Assembly: GCA_031262285.1 (NCBI GenBank)
Contig: JAISHZ010000208.1
Location: 1-22,300 of the forward strand
Reading direction: 5' to 3'
Length of the DNA: 22,300 bases
Source: Lachnospiraceae bacterium
GTDB taxonomy: Bacteria > Bacillota_A > Clostridia > Lachnospirales > Lachnospiraceae
Below, one piece after another: positions 7,481 to 15,198 of this stretch (position 1 is the stretch's first letter; each line of letters opens with the position of its first letter). A program made the translations under genes and the position numbers. The notes under the pieces were generated by a model. That model searched no databases. It saw only the letters and a program-made list of their open reading frames with translations, and had not been told where the DNA came from.

Positions 7481-9385
7481 ATGCATAGAGACAAGGTTTT
7501 TATTTCCAAAGACGACAGATATTTATTTGGACGCGGAACGCACTATGAAATTTATCGGAAACTGGGCGCGCATCTGTCGCAGGAAAAGGATGCAGAGGGC
7601 GTATTCTTTGCGGTTTGGGCACCAAACGCGCAGGCGGTGAGTGTCGTCGGTTCTTTTAACGATTGGGAACCAACCGCTCATCCGATGTATAAGTTGGGCG
7701 AAGAAGGGATTTGGAGTCTTTTTGTCCCCCTTATTGGGGAAGGAGAGATGTACAAATATTGGATTACCACCCAAGATGGCAGGTATTTATACAAAGCAGA
7801 CCCCTATGCAAACTTCGCTGAAGTTCGTCCGGGTACCGCCTCAGTCGTGACAGATCTGTCCGGATTTCTATGGCAAGATCAAAAATGGGTGCAACGACGA
7901 GCAAAGTCAGATCCGAAACGCGAACCGATGGCTATTTATGAGTGCCACATCGGTTCTTTCATGAAACATCCGGATGGTACCGAGGATGGCTTTTATACTT
8001 ACTGTGATTTTGCGGAACGTATTATACCATACCTTAAATCAATGGGATATACGCATATCGAGTTGATGGGAATTGCAGAACACCCCTATGACGGTTCATG
8101 GGGTTACCAGGTTACGGGGTATTATGCGCCGACTTCTCGTTACGGTTCCCCGAAAGAGTTTATGAGTCTCATCAATGAACTACACAAAGCGGGAATCGGT
8201 GTAATCTTGGACTGGGTACCGGCGCATTTTGCGACCGACGCGCATGGTCTTGCAAAGTTCGACGGTCAATGTATTTTTGAACATCCGGATCCAAGATTAG
8301 GGGAGCATCCGGATTGGGGAACCAAAATATTCAATTATGGGAAGACGGAAGTACAGAATTTCTTGATTGCCAATATTTTGTATTGGGCAGAGGCATTCCA
8401 TATCGACGGTATCAGAGCGGATGCCGTAGCCTCCATGTTATATTTAGATTATGGTAAGAAGGAAGGGCAATGGTTGCCCAATCGCTTTGGCGACAATGAA
8501 AATCTGGAAGCGATCGAGTTTTTCCGACACCTTAATACGGTGGTAAAAGGTATTTATCCCGGCTTTTTGACGATTGCAGAGGAATCCACCGCATGGCCGG
8601 CTGTTACCGGAGAGTTGGACGATCCGAAAGCATTGGGATTTAGCTTTAAGTGGAATATGGGATGGATGCATGATTTCTGTGAATATATGAAATTGGATCC
8701 TTATTTTCGAAAGGGAAGCCATTGGTCTATGACCTTTGCGATGTCCTACAATGAAAGTGAAAACTATATTTTACCTCTTTCTCATGATGAAGTGGTTCAT
8801 CTGAAATGTTCTATGCTCAACAAAATGCCGGGTTTGGAAGGGGATAAGTTCGCAAATTTAAGAGTAGGGTATACGTTTATGTTCGGGCACTCCGGTAAGA
8901 AGTTGCTTTTCATGGGGCAGGATTTTGGACAGAAACGCGAATGGAGCGAAGCCAGAGAATTGGACTGGTTTTTGTTGAAGGAAGCTGCTCACGCTCAAAT
9001 GCACGATTATGTGAAAGAACTGTTACACATTTATCGGAAACATCCCTGTTTATATGAGGAAGACAACAATTGGAGCGGATTTGAATGGATGAATGCAGAT
9101 GATAAGGAGCGAAGCACATTTGCATTTGTACGAAAGAATACCGCTGATACTGCAGGGTTATTATTTGTCTTGAATATGACACCGATGTTATGGAAAGAGT
9201 ATCAAGTCGGTGTTCCGAATAAGAAGAAATACAAACTTATTTTAAACAGTGATCATGAACGCTTTGGCGGGAATGGGATTGTCGTACCGGAAATCTTGAC
9301 TGCGCAAGCGGAACCTTATCACTATCAGAAGTATTCGATTACCTTTGATTTGCCACCTTTCGGGGGATTGATCTTTTCATATTAA
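7481..9385 (+). CDS. glgB: 1,4-alpha-glucan branching enzyme (GlgB, GH13)
   Basis: Cuts alpha-1,4-glucan chains and rejoins them by alpha-1,6 links to make branches in glycogen (EC 2.4.1.18), in the cytosol. The 634 residues contain an N-terminal CBM48-type beta domain (about 20-120, FAVWAPNAQAVSVVGSFNDW), a GH13 barrel, and a C-terminal all-beta domain. The four GH13 regions are present: DWVPAHF (244-250), GIRADAV with nucleophile Asp314, TIAEES with the acid/base Glu at 367 (or 368), and LSHDEVVH with Asp436. WGYQVTGYYAPTSRYGSP is typical of branching enzymes. The start ATG is preceded by a modest AGCAGGA. It lies 22 bp after the TPR gene and is probably cotranscribed with it. No other glycogen gene is in the window. 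Confidence 0.96.
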   Translation: MHRDKVFISKDDRYLFGRGTHYEIYRKLGAHLSQEKDAEGVFFAVWAPNAQAVSVVGSFNDWEPTAHPMYKLGEEGIWSLFVPLIGEGEMYKYWITTQDGRYLYKADPYANFAEVRPGTASVVTDLSGFLWQDQKWVQRRAKSDPKREPMAIYECHIGSFMKHPDGTEDGFYTYCDFAERIIPYLKSMGYTHIELMGIAEHPYDGSWGYQVTGYYAPTSRYGSPKEFMSLINELHKAGIGVILDWVPAHFATDAHGLAKFDGQCIFEHPDPRLGEHPDWGTKIFNYGKTEVQNFLIANILYWAEAFHIDGIRADAVASMLYLDYGKKEGQWLPNRFGDNENLEAIEFFRHLNTVVKGIYPGFLTIAEESTAWPAVTGELDDPKALGFSFKWNMGWMHDFCEYMKLDPYFRKGSHWSMTFAMSYNESENYILPLSHDEVVHLKCSMLNKMPGLEGDKFANLRVGYTFMFGHSGKKLLFMGQDFGQKREWSEARELDWFLLKEAAHAQMHDYVKELLHIYRKHPCLYEEDNNWSGFEWMNADDKERSTFAFVRKNTADTAGLLFVLNMTPMLWKEYQVGVPNKKKYKLILNSDHERFGGNGIVVPEILTAQAEPYHYQKYSITFDLPPFGGLIFSY

Positions 9386-9406
9386 GTTTTTCGATAGAAA
9401 CACCGA

Positions 9407-9498
9407 AATAAGGAACAATACTGAGTGTACCGTTTACGCTTCGCAATGACTATTCGCAAAGCGTTAAAGCAAACTCAGAATACTTGTTCCTTATTTTT
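9407..9498 (+). terminator. Large bipartite hairpin ending in T-tract after glgB
   Basis: AATAAGGAACAATACTGAGT (9407-9426) is complementary, with minor gaps, to ACTCAGAATACTTGTTCCTTATT (9473-9495), followed by a run of T (9493-9498). The 46-nt interior holds a second imperfect stem, ACGCTTCGC against GCAAAGCGT. The whole forms a long terminator-like element closing glgB. It ends only about 32 bp before the next start codon, leaving little room for a promoter behind it. Confidence 0.75.
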
Positions 9499-9530
9499 TA
9501 TTGCATCATCGGACGAAGGAGCGAATTGGT

Positions 9531-12371
9531 ATGCGGATACAGTTTGGAACGGAAGGGAATGTGGGAATAGCGACGCAGGGTTCTTCGAAAGAGGTGACTT
9601 GGGATACTGTGACTGATTCACGTCAAATAGCAGATGAGACATTTCAAAAAAGCGACTATACCTATGCGGTTCTCGAGGAAGGGTCATTTGCCAAGCCCAA
9701 GTGGCGAGAGGAAGCGACGACGGAAGATGCGAAGGTGAGACAAGACTACATGACACTTGCGTCACATATGCTATCGAAAGAAGATTATGCGCAGCTGCAA
9801 GAAGAAGGATTTCAGTTTGAGGATTTGAATCAAAAAGAAGCGGTGACGATTCTGGATCAGATCAAAACGGTCCTTTTGCGTTCCGGGAAAGAGATACAGG
9901 GTTTCACCGATCAAATCGATCTGGAAACGATTCAAAAAGCAGTAGGAGATGAAGCGTTAGGGCGTAGTTTGGTAAAAAATAGCGTAAAAGCGGATATTCC
10001 AATCACGCAAGTGAATACGCAAGAAATTCTTTCTGCAGTCGATACTGCACTATCTTTGACCACGCCGACTCCGGAAGAGTATCGCTATATGGTCGCAGGC
10101 AAGATGGAACCAACGATTCACCAGTTTACCTTGGCGCAAAACAGCGGCGCGACACAAAAAGCAGTCGCACACTCTTTTGATCGAAACCCAAGGAATGCTA
10201 TTGATTTTTATTATAAAGAAGATCGCGGATATCTGCAAAAAGGCGGCGGGACCTCTTCTTGGGAAGGGATGGAAGCGGCATTACAAAAGACCATCGAAAG
10301 TTTTGGAAAGAAGGCTACCCCGGAATTGATCGAAGATGCTTCTTTTCTCGTGGAACACAAGATCGCTTTGACAAAGGACCATCTAGAAAGCTATGAAAAT
10401 CTTCGCTCGGTTACTTTTCCGATCCCATTGGAAGATGCCATGCGAGCAGCGTGTGTTGCGGTTGGAAGCGGCAAGTCACCGTTACAGGGAGATTTGCGAC
10501 AAACAGAGACTATTTACAAACAAGCAGCGCTCATTCTTGACCATTATACAAGTATAGATCCGCAAAAAGAAGCACACGATTTACAGGGAAGGCTGCTGTC
10601 CCATAGGCAATTAGAAGAAATTCGTCTTTCGATGACAGCGCAAGTGAATGTAAGATTGATTCGTAGCGGATTTGCGCTTGAGACGGCTTCCATAGAGGAA
10701 ACCATAGAAGCTCTGAAAGAAGCGGAGCAACAAGTAGCGAACATCTATTTTCCCGATCAAGATGCGGTGGCGGCGGTAGAAGAGTATCGTCAATACCGCG
10801 ATGTCACACACAAATTTGCCATGATGCCGATGTTACCATCAGATATTGTGGTGCCTTATGCGCAATCTCACGCAAAGCAAACTGTCGGCGACTTTTACGA
10901 AACAGGATTGGCGCGTCAGATTCAGTATGAAAAAGCGGGGTTGGAGTATGAAAAGTTGATGACGCAACCAACAAAAGAATATGGAGATAGTATTCAGAAA
11001 GCAGTTCAAAATGCAGAGTCTCTTCTTCTTGAACTTGGGGTTGAGGTCACTGCTGTGAATCAAAAGACTGTTAGGATCATGGGATATCAGCAGTTACCGA
11101 TTACCCCGGATCATTTTCAATTTGTGAAAGACAATTTGGTACAATGTGAACGAGTGATTGCGCAAATGACCCCGGCAGCTACCTTACAAATGATACGAGA
11201 TGGGATTCATCCCTTAGAGCAGACCATGGAACAGTTGGATGCTTACTTAAGCGAACAAAATCAAGATTTTGAGACTGTTTCACAAGACTATGCGCAATTT
11301 CTATATGGATTAGAACATCACCATCAGATTAGTGCAGAAGAACGCACGGCATACATCGGAGTATATCGATTGCTCCATCAAGTTCAAAAAAACGACAGCG
11401 CTTTGATTGGACGAGTTTTAGAAGCTGGGCAGCAGGTGGATTTTCGCAATTTGTTGACAGCAATGCGTAGTCATAAAAATCGGATAGATGTACGTGTGGA
11501 TGATTACTTCGCCGGTACGCAATCACCGCAAGAGACCGGATCCATCACGGAACAAATAGCGCAAGGGTATCGCCGGGCATACGACGAAGCAGCATTGGCA
11601 CAGATCAGAGAAGTCGCGGCGACTCCGGATGAGGTATTTACGCTTCTTAGCAGAGCGAACATACCCATCACAAGTTCTTATCTTTTCGCAGCACAAGAAC
11701 TTTTCAAAAACAGCACCAAATATGCCGCACAAATTGACAGCATTCAAGATGTATCCGATGAATTTCCAAACATGGAGACACAGGAAGATTTTGAGACAAG
11801 CTACAGCGAATCCTTGGAAGCTTCCTTAACCCGGACACGGCAAAGATTGGTCGATCCTAGAGATATGCGATTGCAGGAATTACAAGAAATGCGACTTTTT
11901 TATAAGCAGGTACAAATCACGAAAGCGCTTATGCACGCACAGGAATATTATGTACCCATAGAACTGGATGCACAAAATGTTCTGGTTCGAATATCCCTAC
12001 AACCGGATACAGCGCAAAGCGGGAAAGTATCGGTATCAATGCGCATGGGAGAGGATGAGGAAGACACAGTAGAAGCGCAAATAACAGTGCAAGACGGAGT
12101 AATTAACGGATATTTTGCCGGTAAATCTGACCATATGCTTACGAATCTACGAGCGGCAGCCGATATATTTGCTGACAATGCAACACCTCATTGGTTAATT
12201 GGTAGTTTGTATGTATTGCAAGGGACGGGAAAAATGATACCGACCATAGAGTCAAGAGAGTCAAGTAAAGATACGAAACCGTCAAATCAAGACCTTTTTC
12301 GAATCTCTAAGCAAATTATGAAGGCAATGACATCAATTATCAACACACACCACATTACGCGAAGGGAGTAA
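9531..12371 (+). CDS. Large flagellar-associated protein with FliK-like C-terminal region (DUF6240-like)
   Basis: A 946-residue, mostly helical protein with no signal peptide or membrane segment. Residues about 805-880 (PIELDAQNVLVRISLQ, GKVSVSMRMG, TVEAQITVQDGVINGYF, then a helix) resemble the C-terminal domain of FliK hook-length proteins. A short motif of the form [IL]-[PA]-[IL]-T followed by a helix recurs near 156, 278, 522 and 711 (DIPITQ, KIALTKDH, QLPITPDH, NIPITSS), suggesting internal repeats. From memory it looks like DUF6240 proteins seen beside flagellar genes in Lachnospiraceae; this is unverified. The start is ATG 9531 with AAGGAG at 9516-9521, 9 nt upstream, rather than an upstream in-frame TTG at 9501. 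Its stop codon lies inside the flagellin ribosome binding region, so the two are translationally coupled. The context supports a flagellar role. Confidence 0.7.
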   Translation: MRIQFGTEGNVGIATQGSSKEVTWDTVTDSRQIADETFQKSDYTYAVLEEGSFAKPKWREEATTEDAKVRQDYMTLASHMLSKEDYAQLQEEGFQFEDLNQKEAVTILDQIKTVLLRSGKEIQGFTDQIDLETIQKAVGDEALGRSLVKNSVKADIPITQVNTQEILSAVDTALSLTTPTPEEYRYMVAGKMEPTIHQFTLAQNSGATQKAVAHSFDRNPRNAIDFYYKEDRGYLQKGGGTSSWEGMEAALQKTIESFGKKATPELIEDASFLVEHKIALTKDHLESYENLRSVTFPIPLEDAMRAACVAVGSGKSPLQGDLRQTETIYKQAALILDHYTSIDPQKEAHDLQGRLLSHRQLEEIRLSMTAQVNVRLIRSGFALETASIEETIEALKEAEQQVANIYFPDQDAVAAVEEYRQYRDVTHKFAMMPMLPSDIVVPYAQSHAKQTVGDFYETGLARQIQYEKAGLEYEKLMTQPTKEYGDSIQKAVQNAESLLLELGVEVTAVNQKTVRIMGYQQLPITPDHFQFVKDNLVQCERVIAQMTPAATLQMIRDGIHPLEQTMEQLDAYLSEQNQDFETVSQDYAQFLYGLEHHHQISAEERTAYIGVYRLLHQVQKNDSALIGRVLEAGQQVDFRNLLTAMRSHKNRIDVRVDDYFAGTQSPQETGSITEQIAQGYRRAYDEAALAQIREVAATPDEVFTLLSRANIPITSSYLFAAQELFKNSTKYAAQIDSIQDVSDEFPNMETQEDFETSYSESLEASLTRTRQRLVDPRDMRLQELQEMRLFYKQVQITKALMHAQEYYVPIELDAQNVLVRISLQPDTAQSGKVSVSMRMGEDEEDTVEAQITVQDGVINGYFAGKSDHMLTNLRAAADIFADNATPHWLIGSLYVLQGTGKMIPTIESRESSKDTKPSNQDLFRISKQIMKAMTSIINTHHITRRE

Positions 12372-12375
12372 GCTA

Positions 12376-13503
12376 TTGAGAATCGCATATAACGCCTCGG
12401 CAGTTTTTACGAAAAACGCACTGGCATCAAACAATGATCTGATGGCAAAATCGATGGAAAGGCTTTCTTCCGGATTAAAAATAAATCACGCCAAAGACAA
12501 TCCATCCGGTCTTGCCATGGCGAAACGAATGAACGCGCAGCTCTCTCGTACGGCTGTATCCATCCAGAACGCCAGTGATGGAATCTCCGTCATCGAAACA
12601 GCGGACGGTGCGCTGGCGGAGATCAACAATATGCTTGCTCGTATGCGTGAACTGGCAGTGCAAGCGGCAAATGATACCTTGACAGAAGAAGACAAGGCGA
12701 CAGCGCAGGCGGAGGTCAGTCAACTCAAAGAAGAAATCACTGCTTTGGCAAACAATACCCAATTTAATGGACAGCCATTGTTGAACGGTGAATTTGAGGC
12801 AAAAGGATATACCAATACCGAGGGACTTCAAGTTCAATCTTACAGTTCTGAGGTAGAGAGAAAGACATACACGATTCAAAGTCTCACGGTCAGAGAAGAA
12901 ACGGACGAGAACGGTGTTCCAACCGGATATCAAACAGTCGATCCGGATTCTGTTTCATTAGGAGCGGAGTTCCCCCCTTCTGTTACGTGTGATCGCATAC
13001 AAGACGGACTGCTGACATTAAAAGGAGAGAATGGATTTGAAATGCAGTTCGATGTCAATGGACTTAGTACCGGAAGTCATACCGGGATAGAAGCCAATAT
13101 TACCGGCATCGGTGCGATGCGTATGCAGATCGGACCTAGAGAGGGACAGGTGATCGAATTGGATATCCCTCAGATTTCACTTCGAAATCTGGCGATCGAA
13201 AAATTGGATATTTCCACAAAGGAAGGTGCTTCCAAAGGCATTGGCAGAATCGATCAAGCTGTAACCTATCTGACCAAAGTCAGAAGTAAACTTGGCGCTT
13301 ATCAGAACCGAATGGAAGCAACCGCTTCAAGTTTGGAAATCACACAAGAGAATTTGACCGGTGCATATTCCCGCATTATGGACGTAGATATGGCGGAAGA
13401 AATGACACGATATACGACATATCAAGTGTTGACACAGGCAGGTACTTCAATGTTGGCGCAAGCAAACGAAAGTCCTTCCTCTGTGTTACAATTGCTGCAA
13501 TAA
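12376..13503 (+). CDS. fliC: Flagellin
   Basis: Structural subunit of the flagellar filament, 375 residues. It is exported through the flagellar type III apparatus, hence no signal peptide. The N-terminal D0/D1 region is classic (RIAYNASAVFTKNAL, SMERLSSGLKINHAKDNPSGLAMA, QNASDGISVIETADGAL). The C-terminal region is also classic (GAYQNRMEATASSLEITQENL, SRIMDVDMAEEMT, ending SSVLQLLQ). The middle (about 130-270) is the variable surface domain. The start is TTG 12376, because the protein then begins with the family's usual MRIxxN pattern, and AAGGGAG at 12362-12368 sits 7 nt upstream. That ribosome binding site overlaps the stop of the previous gene, leaving only 4 bp between them. No CsrA or FliW gene is nearby. 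Also called hag. Confidence 0.95.
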   Translation: MRIAYNASAVFTKNALASNNDLMAKSMERLSSGLKINHAKDNPSGLAMAKRMNAQLSRTAVSIQNASDGISVIETADGALAEINNMLARMRELAVQAANDTLTEEDKATAQAEVSQLKEEITALANNTQFNGQPLLNGEFEAKGYTNTEGLQVQSYSSEVERKTYTIQSLTVREETDENGVPTGYQTVDPDSVSLGAEFPPSVTCDRIQDGLLTLKGENGFEMQFDVNGLSTGSHTGIEANITGIGAMRMQIGPREGQVIELDIPQISLRNLAIEKLDISTKEGASKGIGRIDQAVTYLTKVRSKLGAYQNRMEATASSLEITQENLTGAYSRIMDVDMAEEMTRYTTYQVLTQAGTSMLAQANESPSSVLQLLQ

Positions 13504-13738
13504 AGGGTTTGCATATTTATTCCCGTCTGCGTGCCAACGGCACGCGTATCAATCAAAGCGTTTGAAAGTTCCTTTACTTTCAAACTTGTGCTATCTGCAG
13601 GTTTTAGCCCGCGCAAAGGATTGTAACCGCCAAATCGCAATGCAATGATAGTATTGTCGAAGTATGCGAGGTGTTGCTATGAACGCCTTAGGCACGAAAT
13701 AGATTTGAATCATTAAGGTTTACGGAAAGGAGTTACAG
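13504..13738. other. Non-coding spacer with two strong hairpins after flagellin
   Basis: 235 bp with no supportable gene. GCGTGCC-AAC-GGCACGC (13529-13545) is a 7-bp stem with a 3-nt loop, and GTTTGAAAG (13560-13568) pairs with CTTTCAAAC (13577-13585) across 8 nt. Neither is followed by a T-tract. They could stabilise the 3' end of the flagellin mRNA or belong to a small RNA. A tiny frame MNALGTK near 13680 is too short to support. Confidence 0.5.
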
Positions 13739-14215
13739 ATGAGTGAGGAACAGAAACAAGAATTTACCTTACGAATAGCACAGGCAAACAGCACTGCTTT
13801 AGTGGTAATTCTTTATGATATGATATTGTCTTATCTGGCTGATGCCAAAGAGCATTGTCTGCGTGCTGATGATATCTTGTTTTCTGAAGACCTTCGGAAA
13901 GCCAGAGGTTGTATTCAAGAATTAATCGCATCTTTAAATGGAGAATACGAAGTGGCAGACAATCTCAAACATCTGTATTGGTTTGCGATCAGACGGTTGG
14001 CGCAGTGTCAGTATCAACACGACGCAGGGCTTTTGAAACAATTGAACAGTATGTTTACCTCACTGCGGGACGCGTATGCGACGGTTGCAAAAGAAGATGA
14101 TCGCCTGCCGGTCATGGATCATTCCCAAACCATTTATGCCGGGTTGACTTACGGTAGAAATCAACTAACTGAAAACGTGACTGATTCTGGTACGAATCGC
14201 GGTTTTTGTGTGTGA
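13739..14215 (+). CDS. fliS: FliS-family flagellin export chaperone
   Basis: A 158-residue helical protein matching the FliS pattern. An N-terminal region with the signature ILYDMIL (24-30) leads into helix SYLADAK, then a second helix with GCIQELIASLNGEYEVADNL, which parallels the ISELMATLDxEYxISxNL segment of FliS. YWFAIRRLAQCQY and the helix LNSMFTSLRDAYATV follow. FliS binds the C-terminus of flagellin in the cytosol, prevents premature polymerisation and aids export. Its place directly after flagellin fits. GAAAGGAG lies upstream of the ATG. The protein is about 25 residues longer than typical FliS. The extra tail (from about 134) includes the 3' end that overlaps the convergent DUF2508 gene by 51 bp. 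Confidence 0.85.
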   Translation: MSEEQKQEFTLRIAQANSTALVVILYDMILSYLADAKEHCLRADDILFSEDLRKARGCIQELIASLNGEYEVADNLKHLYWFAIRRLAQCQYQHDAGLLKQLNSMFTSLRDAYATVAKEDDRLPVMDHSQTIYAGLTYGRNQLTENVTDSGTNRGFCV

Positions 14216-14461
14216 AGGACTATGCGTCACAACACTTTCCTGTGCATATTGATCAAGCAAATACCGATACCGTTTTTGTAGCGCGTTAATTTGATAAATA
14301 TAACTATCAATCATATCAACATCAATTGCATGATCAAAACCTGCTTCCGCTATTTCCAAAGCGAGGCGGGTTTTTTTGATATCGTCTTGTAAGGAAGGAG
14401 TGGTCAAATCTTCTTCCGGTGGTTCCGGCATAGGATAATTTTGATGATAAAAAAGTTTCAT
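14165..14461 (-). CDS. DUF2508 (YaaL-like) protein
   Basis: A 98-residue cytosolic helical protein on the minus strand. Residues 23-72 fit DUF2508/YaaL: SLQDDIKKTRLALEIAEAGF, then DMIDSYIYQINALQKRYRYLL. Its function is unknown. In Bacillus, yaaL sits between recR and bofA, and a BofA-family gene is the divergent neighbour here, which supports the call. A strong ribosome binding site, AGGAGGG (complement of 14468-14474), lies 6 nt before the ATG, which marks it as a real gene and not a shadow. The last 17 codons, with stop, are antisense to the end of fliS. The tail from about 73 lies beyond the conserved domain. A -10-like TATACT lies upstream (complement of 14500-14505) but without a good -35. 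Confidence 0.8.
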   Translation of the reverse strand: MKLFYHQNYPMPEPPEEDLTTPSLQDDIKKTRLALEIAEAGFDHAIDVDMIDSYIYQINALQKRYRYLLDQYAQESVVTHSPSHTKTAIRTRISHVFS

Positions 14462-14737
14462 AGGGTTCCCTCCTAAGTTGTGCTGTTTGATTTGTTAGAG
14501 TATAGACAATGAGAATGAAATATATTCCATATCTATGTATAAAAAAAGAAAAATATACATGTCCTGTTCATGAATCTTTTCGAATAAGTGATGAGGAATG
14601 ATCATACCTTGTACTACAGAACAAAACGTTACGATTCATACACGATATTCATAGCGATTTGACGCTTGAGACCCTTTGCGCGGGATACAACCCTATGAAT
14701 CGTAACAACAAAACTGATTTTATGTAGAAAGGCATCT
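14462..14737. other. Divergent intergenic region between yaaL-like and bofA genes
   Basis: 276 bp, AT-rich in its left part, which should hold the promoters of the two divergent genes. I see no complete sigma-A promoter: a TATACT on the minus strand lacks a -35, and TTGACG near 14659 lacks a convincing -10. A long inverted repeat lies at 14628-14706 (separate entry). Confidence 0.5.
14628..14706. repeat. 13-bp perfect inverted repeat flanking 53 bp
   Basis: GTTACGATTCATA (14628-14640) and its exact reverse complement TATGAATCGTAAC (14694-14706) flank 53 bp just upstream of the BofA-like gene. The interior contains TTGACG and a GC-rich ACCC..GGGAT segment. It could be a structured leader RNA, a paired operator, or a remnant of a small mobile or invertible element. 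There is no direct evidence for any of these. Confidence 0.6.
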
Positions 14738-15007
14738 ATGAAAGAAATAGGAATCGTTGCGATTATCGCGTTATGTTTTATTTTGTTATTGGTTGGTGCG
14801 TTAAAGAAACGCGTAGAGTGGTTGCTTAATCTGATTGTTAGAGGGGTGATTGGCATTATTGCAATCTATTTTATCAATGTGGCATTTACGAGAATGGGGA
14901 TTGCACTCAATATTGGCTTGAATCCAATGACAGTATTGACAGCCGCAATCCTTGGATTTCCTGGGCTTGCTGCTCTTTATGGTCTGGGATTCTATCTTCT
15001 TTTGTGA
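14738..15007 (+). CDS. bofA: BofA-family membrane protein (pro-sigma-K processing inhibitor family)
   Basis: An 89-residue integral membrane protein with three hydrophobic segments (about 4-20, 32-50, 64-88). The C-terminal signature GLNPMTVLTAAILGFPGLAALYGL matches BofA, whose hallmark is an N-P..T....G.PG pattern. In Bacillus, BofA sits in the outer forespore membrane and, with SpoIVFA, holds the SpoIVFB protease inactive, delaying pro-sigma-K cleavage. The family also occurs in Clostridia where its role is less clear, so its presence hints at, but does not prove, sporulation. AGAAAGG at 14726-14732 lies 5 nt before the ATG. It is divergent from the DUF2508 gene, whereas in Bacillus the two are codirectional. 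Confidence 0.8.
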   Translation: MKEIGIVAIIALCFILLLVGALKKRVEWLLNLIVRGVIGIIAIYFINVAFTRMGIALNIGLNPMTVLTAAILGFPGLAALYGLGFYLLL

Positions 15008-15042
15008 ATAGTCACGAAAATGAGGAAAATCAAAAAAAGAGA

Positions 15043-15071
15043 TAGACATTTCGAAACAGAGGAGATATAAT
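15043..15071 (+). promoter_or_regulatory. Strong sigma-A-type promoter of the tad cluster
   Basis: TAGACA (15043-15048, five of six to TTGACA), a 17-bp spacer, and a perfect TATAAT (15066-15071). Transcription should start near 15078, giving a leader of about 120 nt before the prepilin peptidase gene. Confidence 0.75.
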
Positions 15072-15088
15072 CACATCAGTTCCAAACC

Positions 15089-15139
15089 ATCATTTACATC
15101 GGGATTCCCCGAAAGACGAATCATTCGTCCGGTAGTGAT
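15089..15139 (+). promoter_or_regulatory. Compact three-stem leader RNA element before the tad genes
   Basis: Hand folding gives a nested three-way junction in 51 nt. The outer stem is ATCATT (15089-15094) with AGTGAT (15134-15139), one G-U pair. The first inner hairpin is CGGG-ATTC-CCCG (15100-15111), and the second is GACGAA-TCA-TTCGTC (15115-15129). It lies about 10 nt after the predicted transcription start and 45 nt before the ribosome binding site. It does not match the consensus of any riboswitch I can recall, including c-di-GMP-I. It may be regulatory or simply a stabilising structure. Confidence 0.45.
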
Positions 15140-15198
15140 CAACGCAATTAATCTTATTTTATTCCCCACCAAAAAAGTATTTAAAGGAGATGATTTTT

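Noticed and set aside
12140..12166. Exact sigma-D -10 (GCCGATAT at 12159-12166) as a flagellin promoter
   Set aside because: The matching -35 position reads TACG, only two of four to TAAA, and an 8-base match is expected by chance about once in a window this size counting both strands. Kept only as something to map.
14640..14690. Sigma-E-like -10 (GATACAAC) for the BofA-family gene
   Set aside because: No sigma-E -35 at the required distance; the nearest ATA lies about 29 bp away.
15089..15139. c-di-GMP or purine riboswitch assignment for the tad leader
   Set aside because: The diagnostic junction sequences and GNRA tetraloop/receptor of c-di-GMP-I are absent, and the stems are too short for a purine riboswitch.
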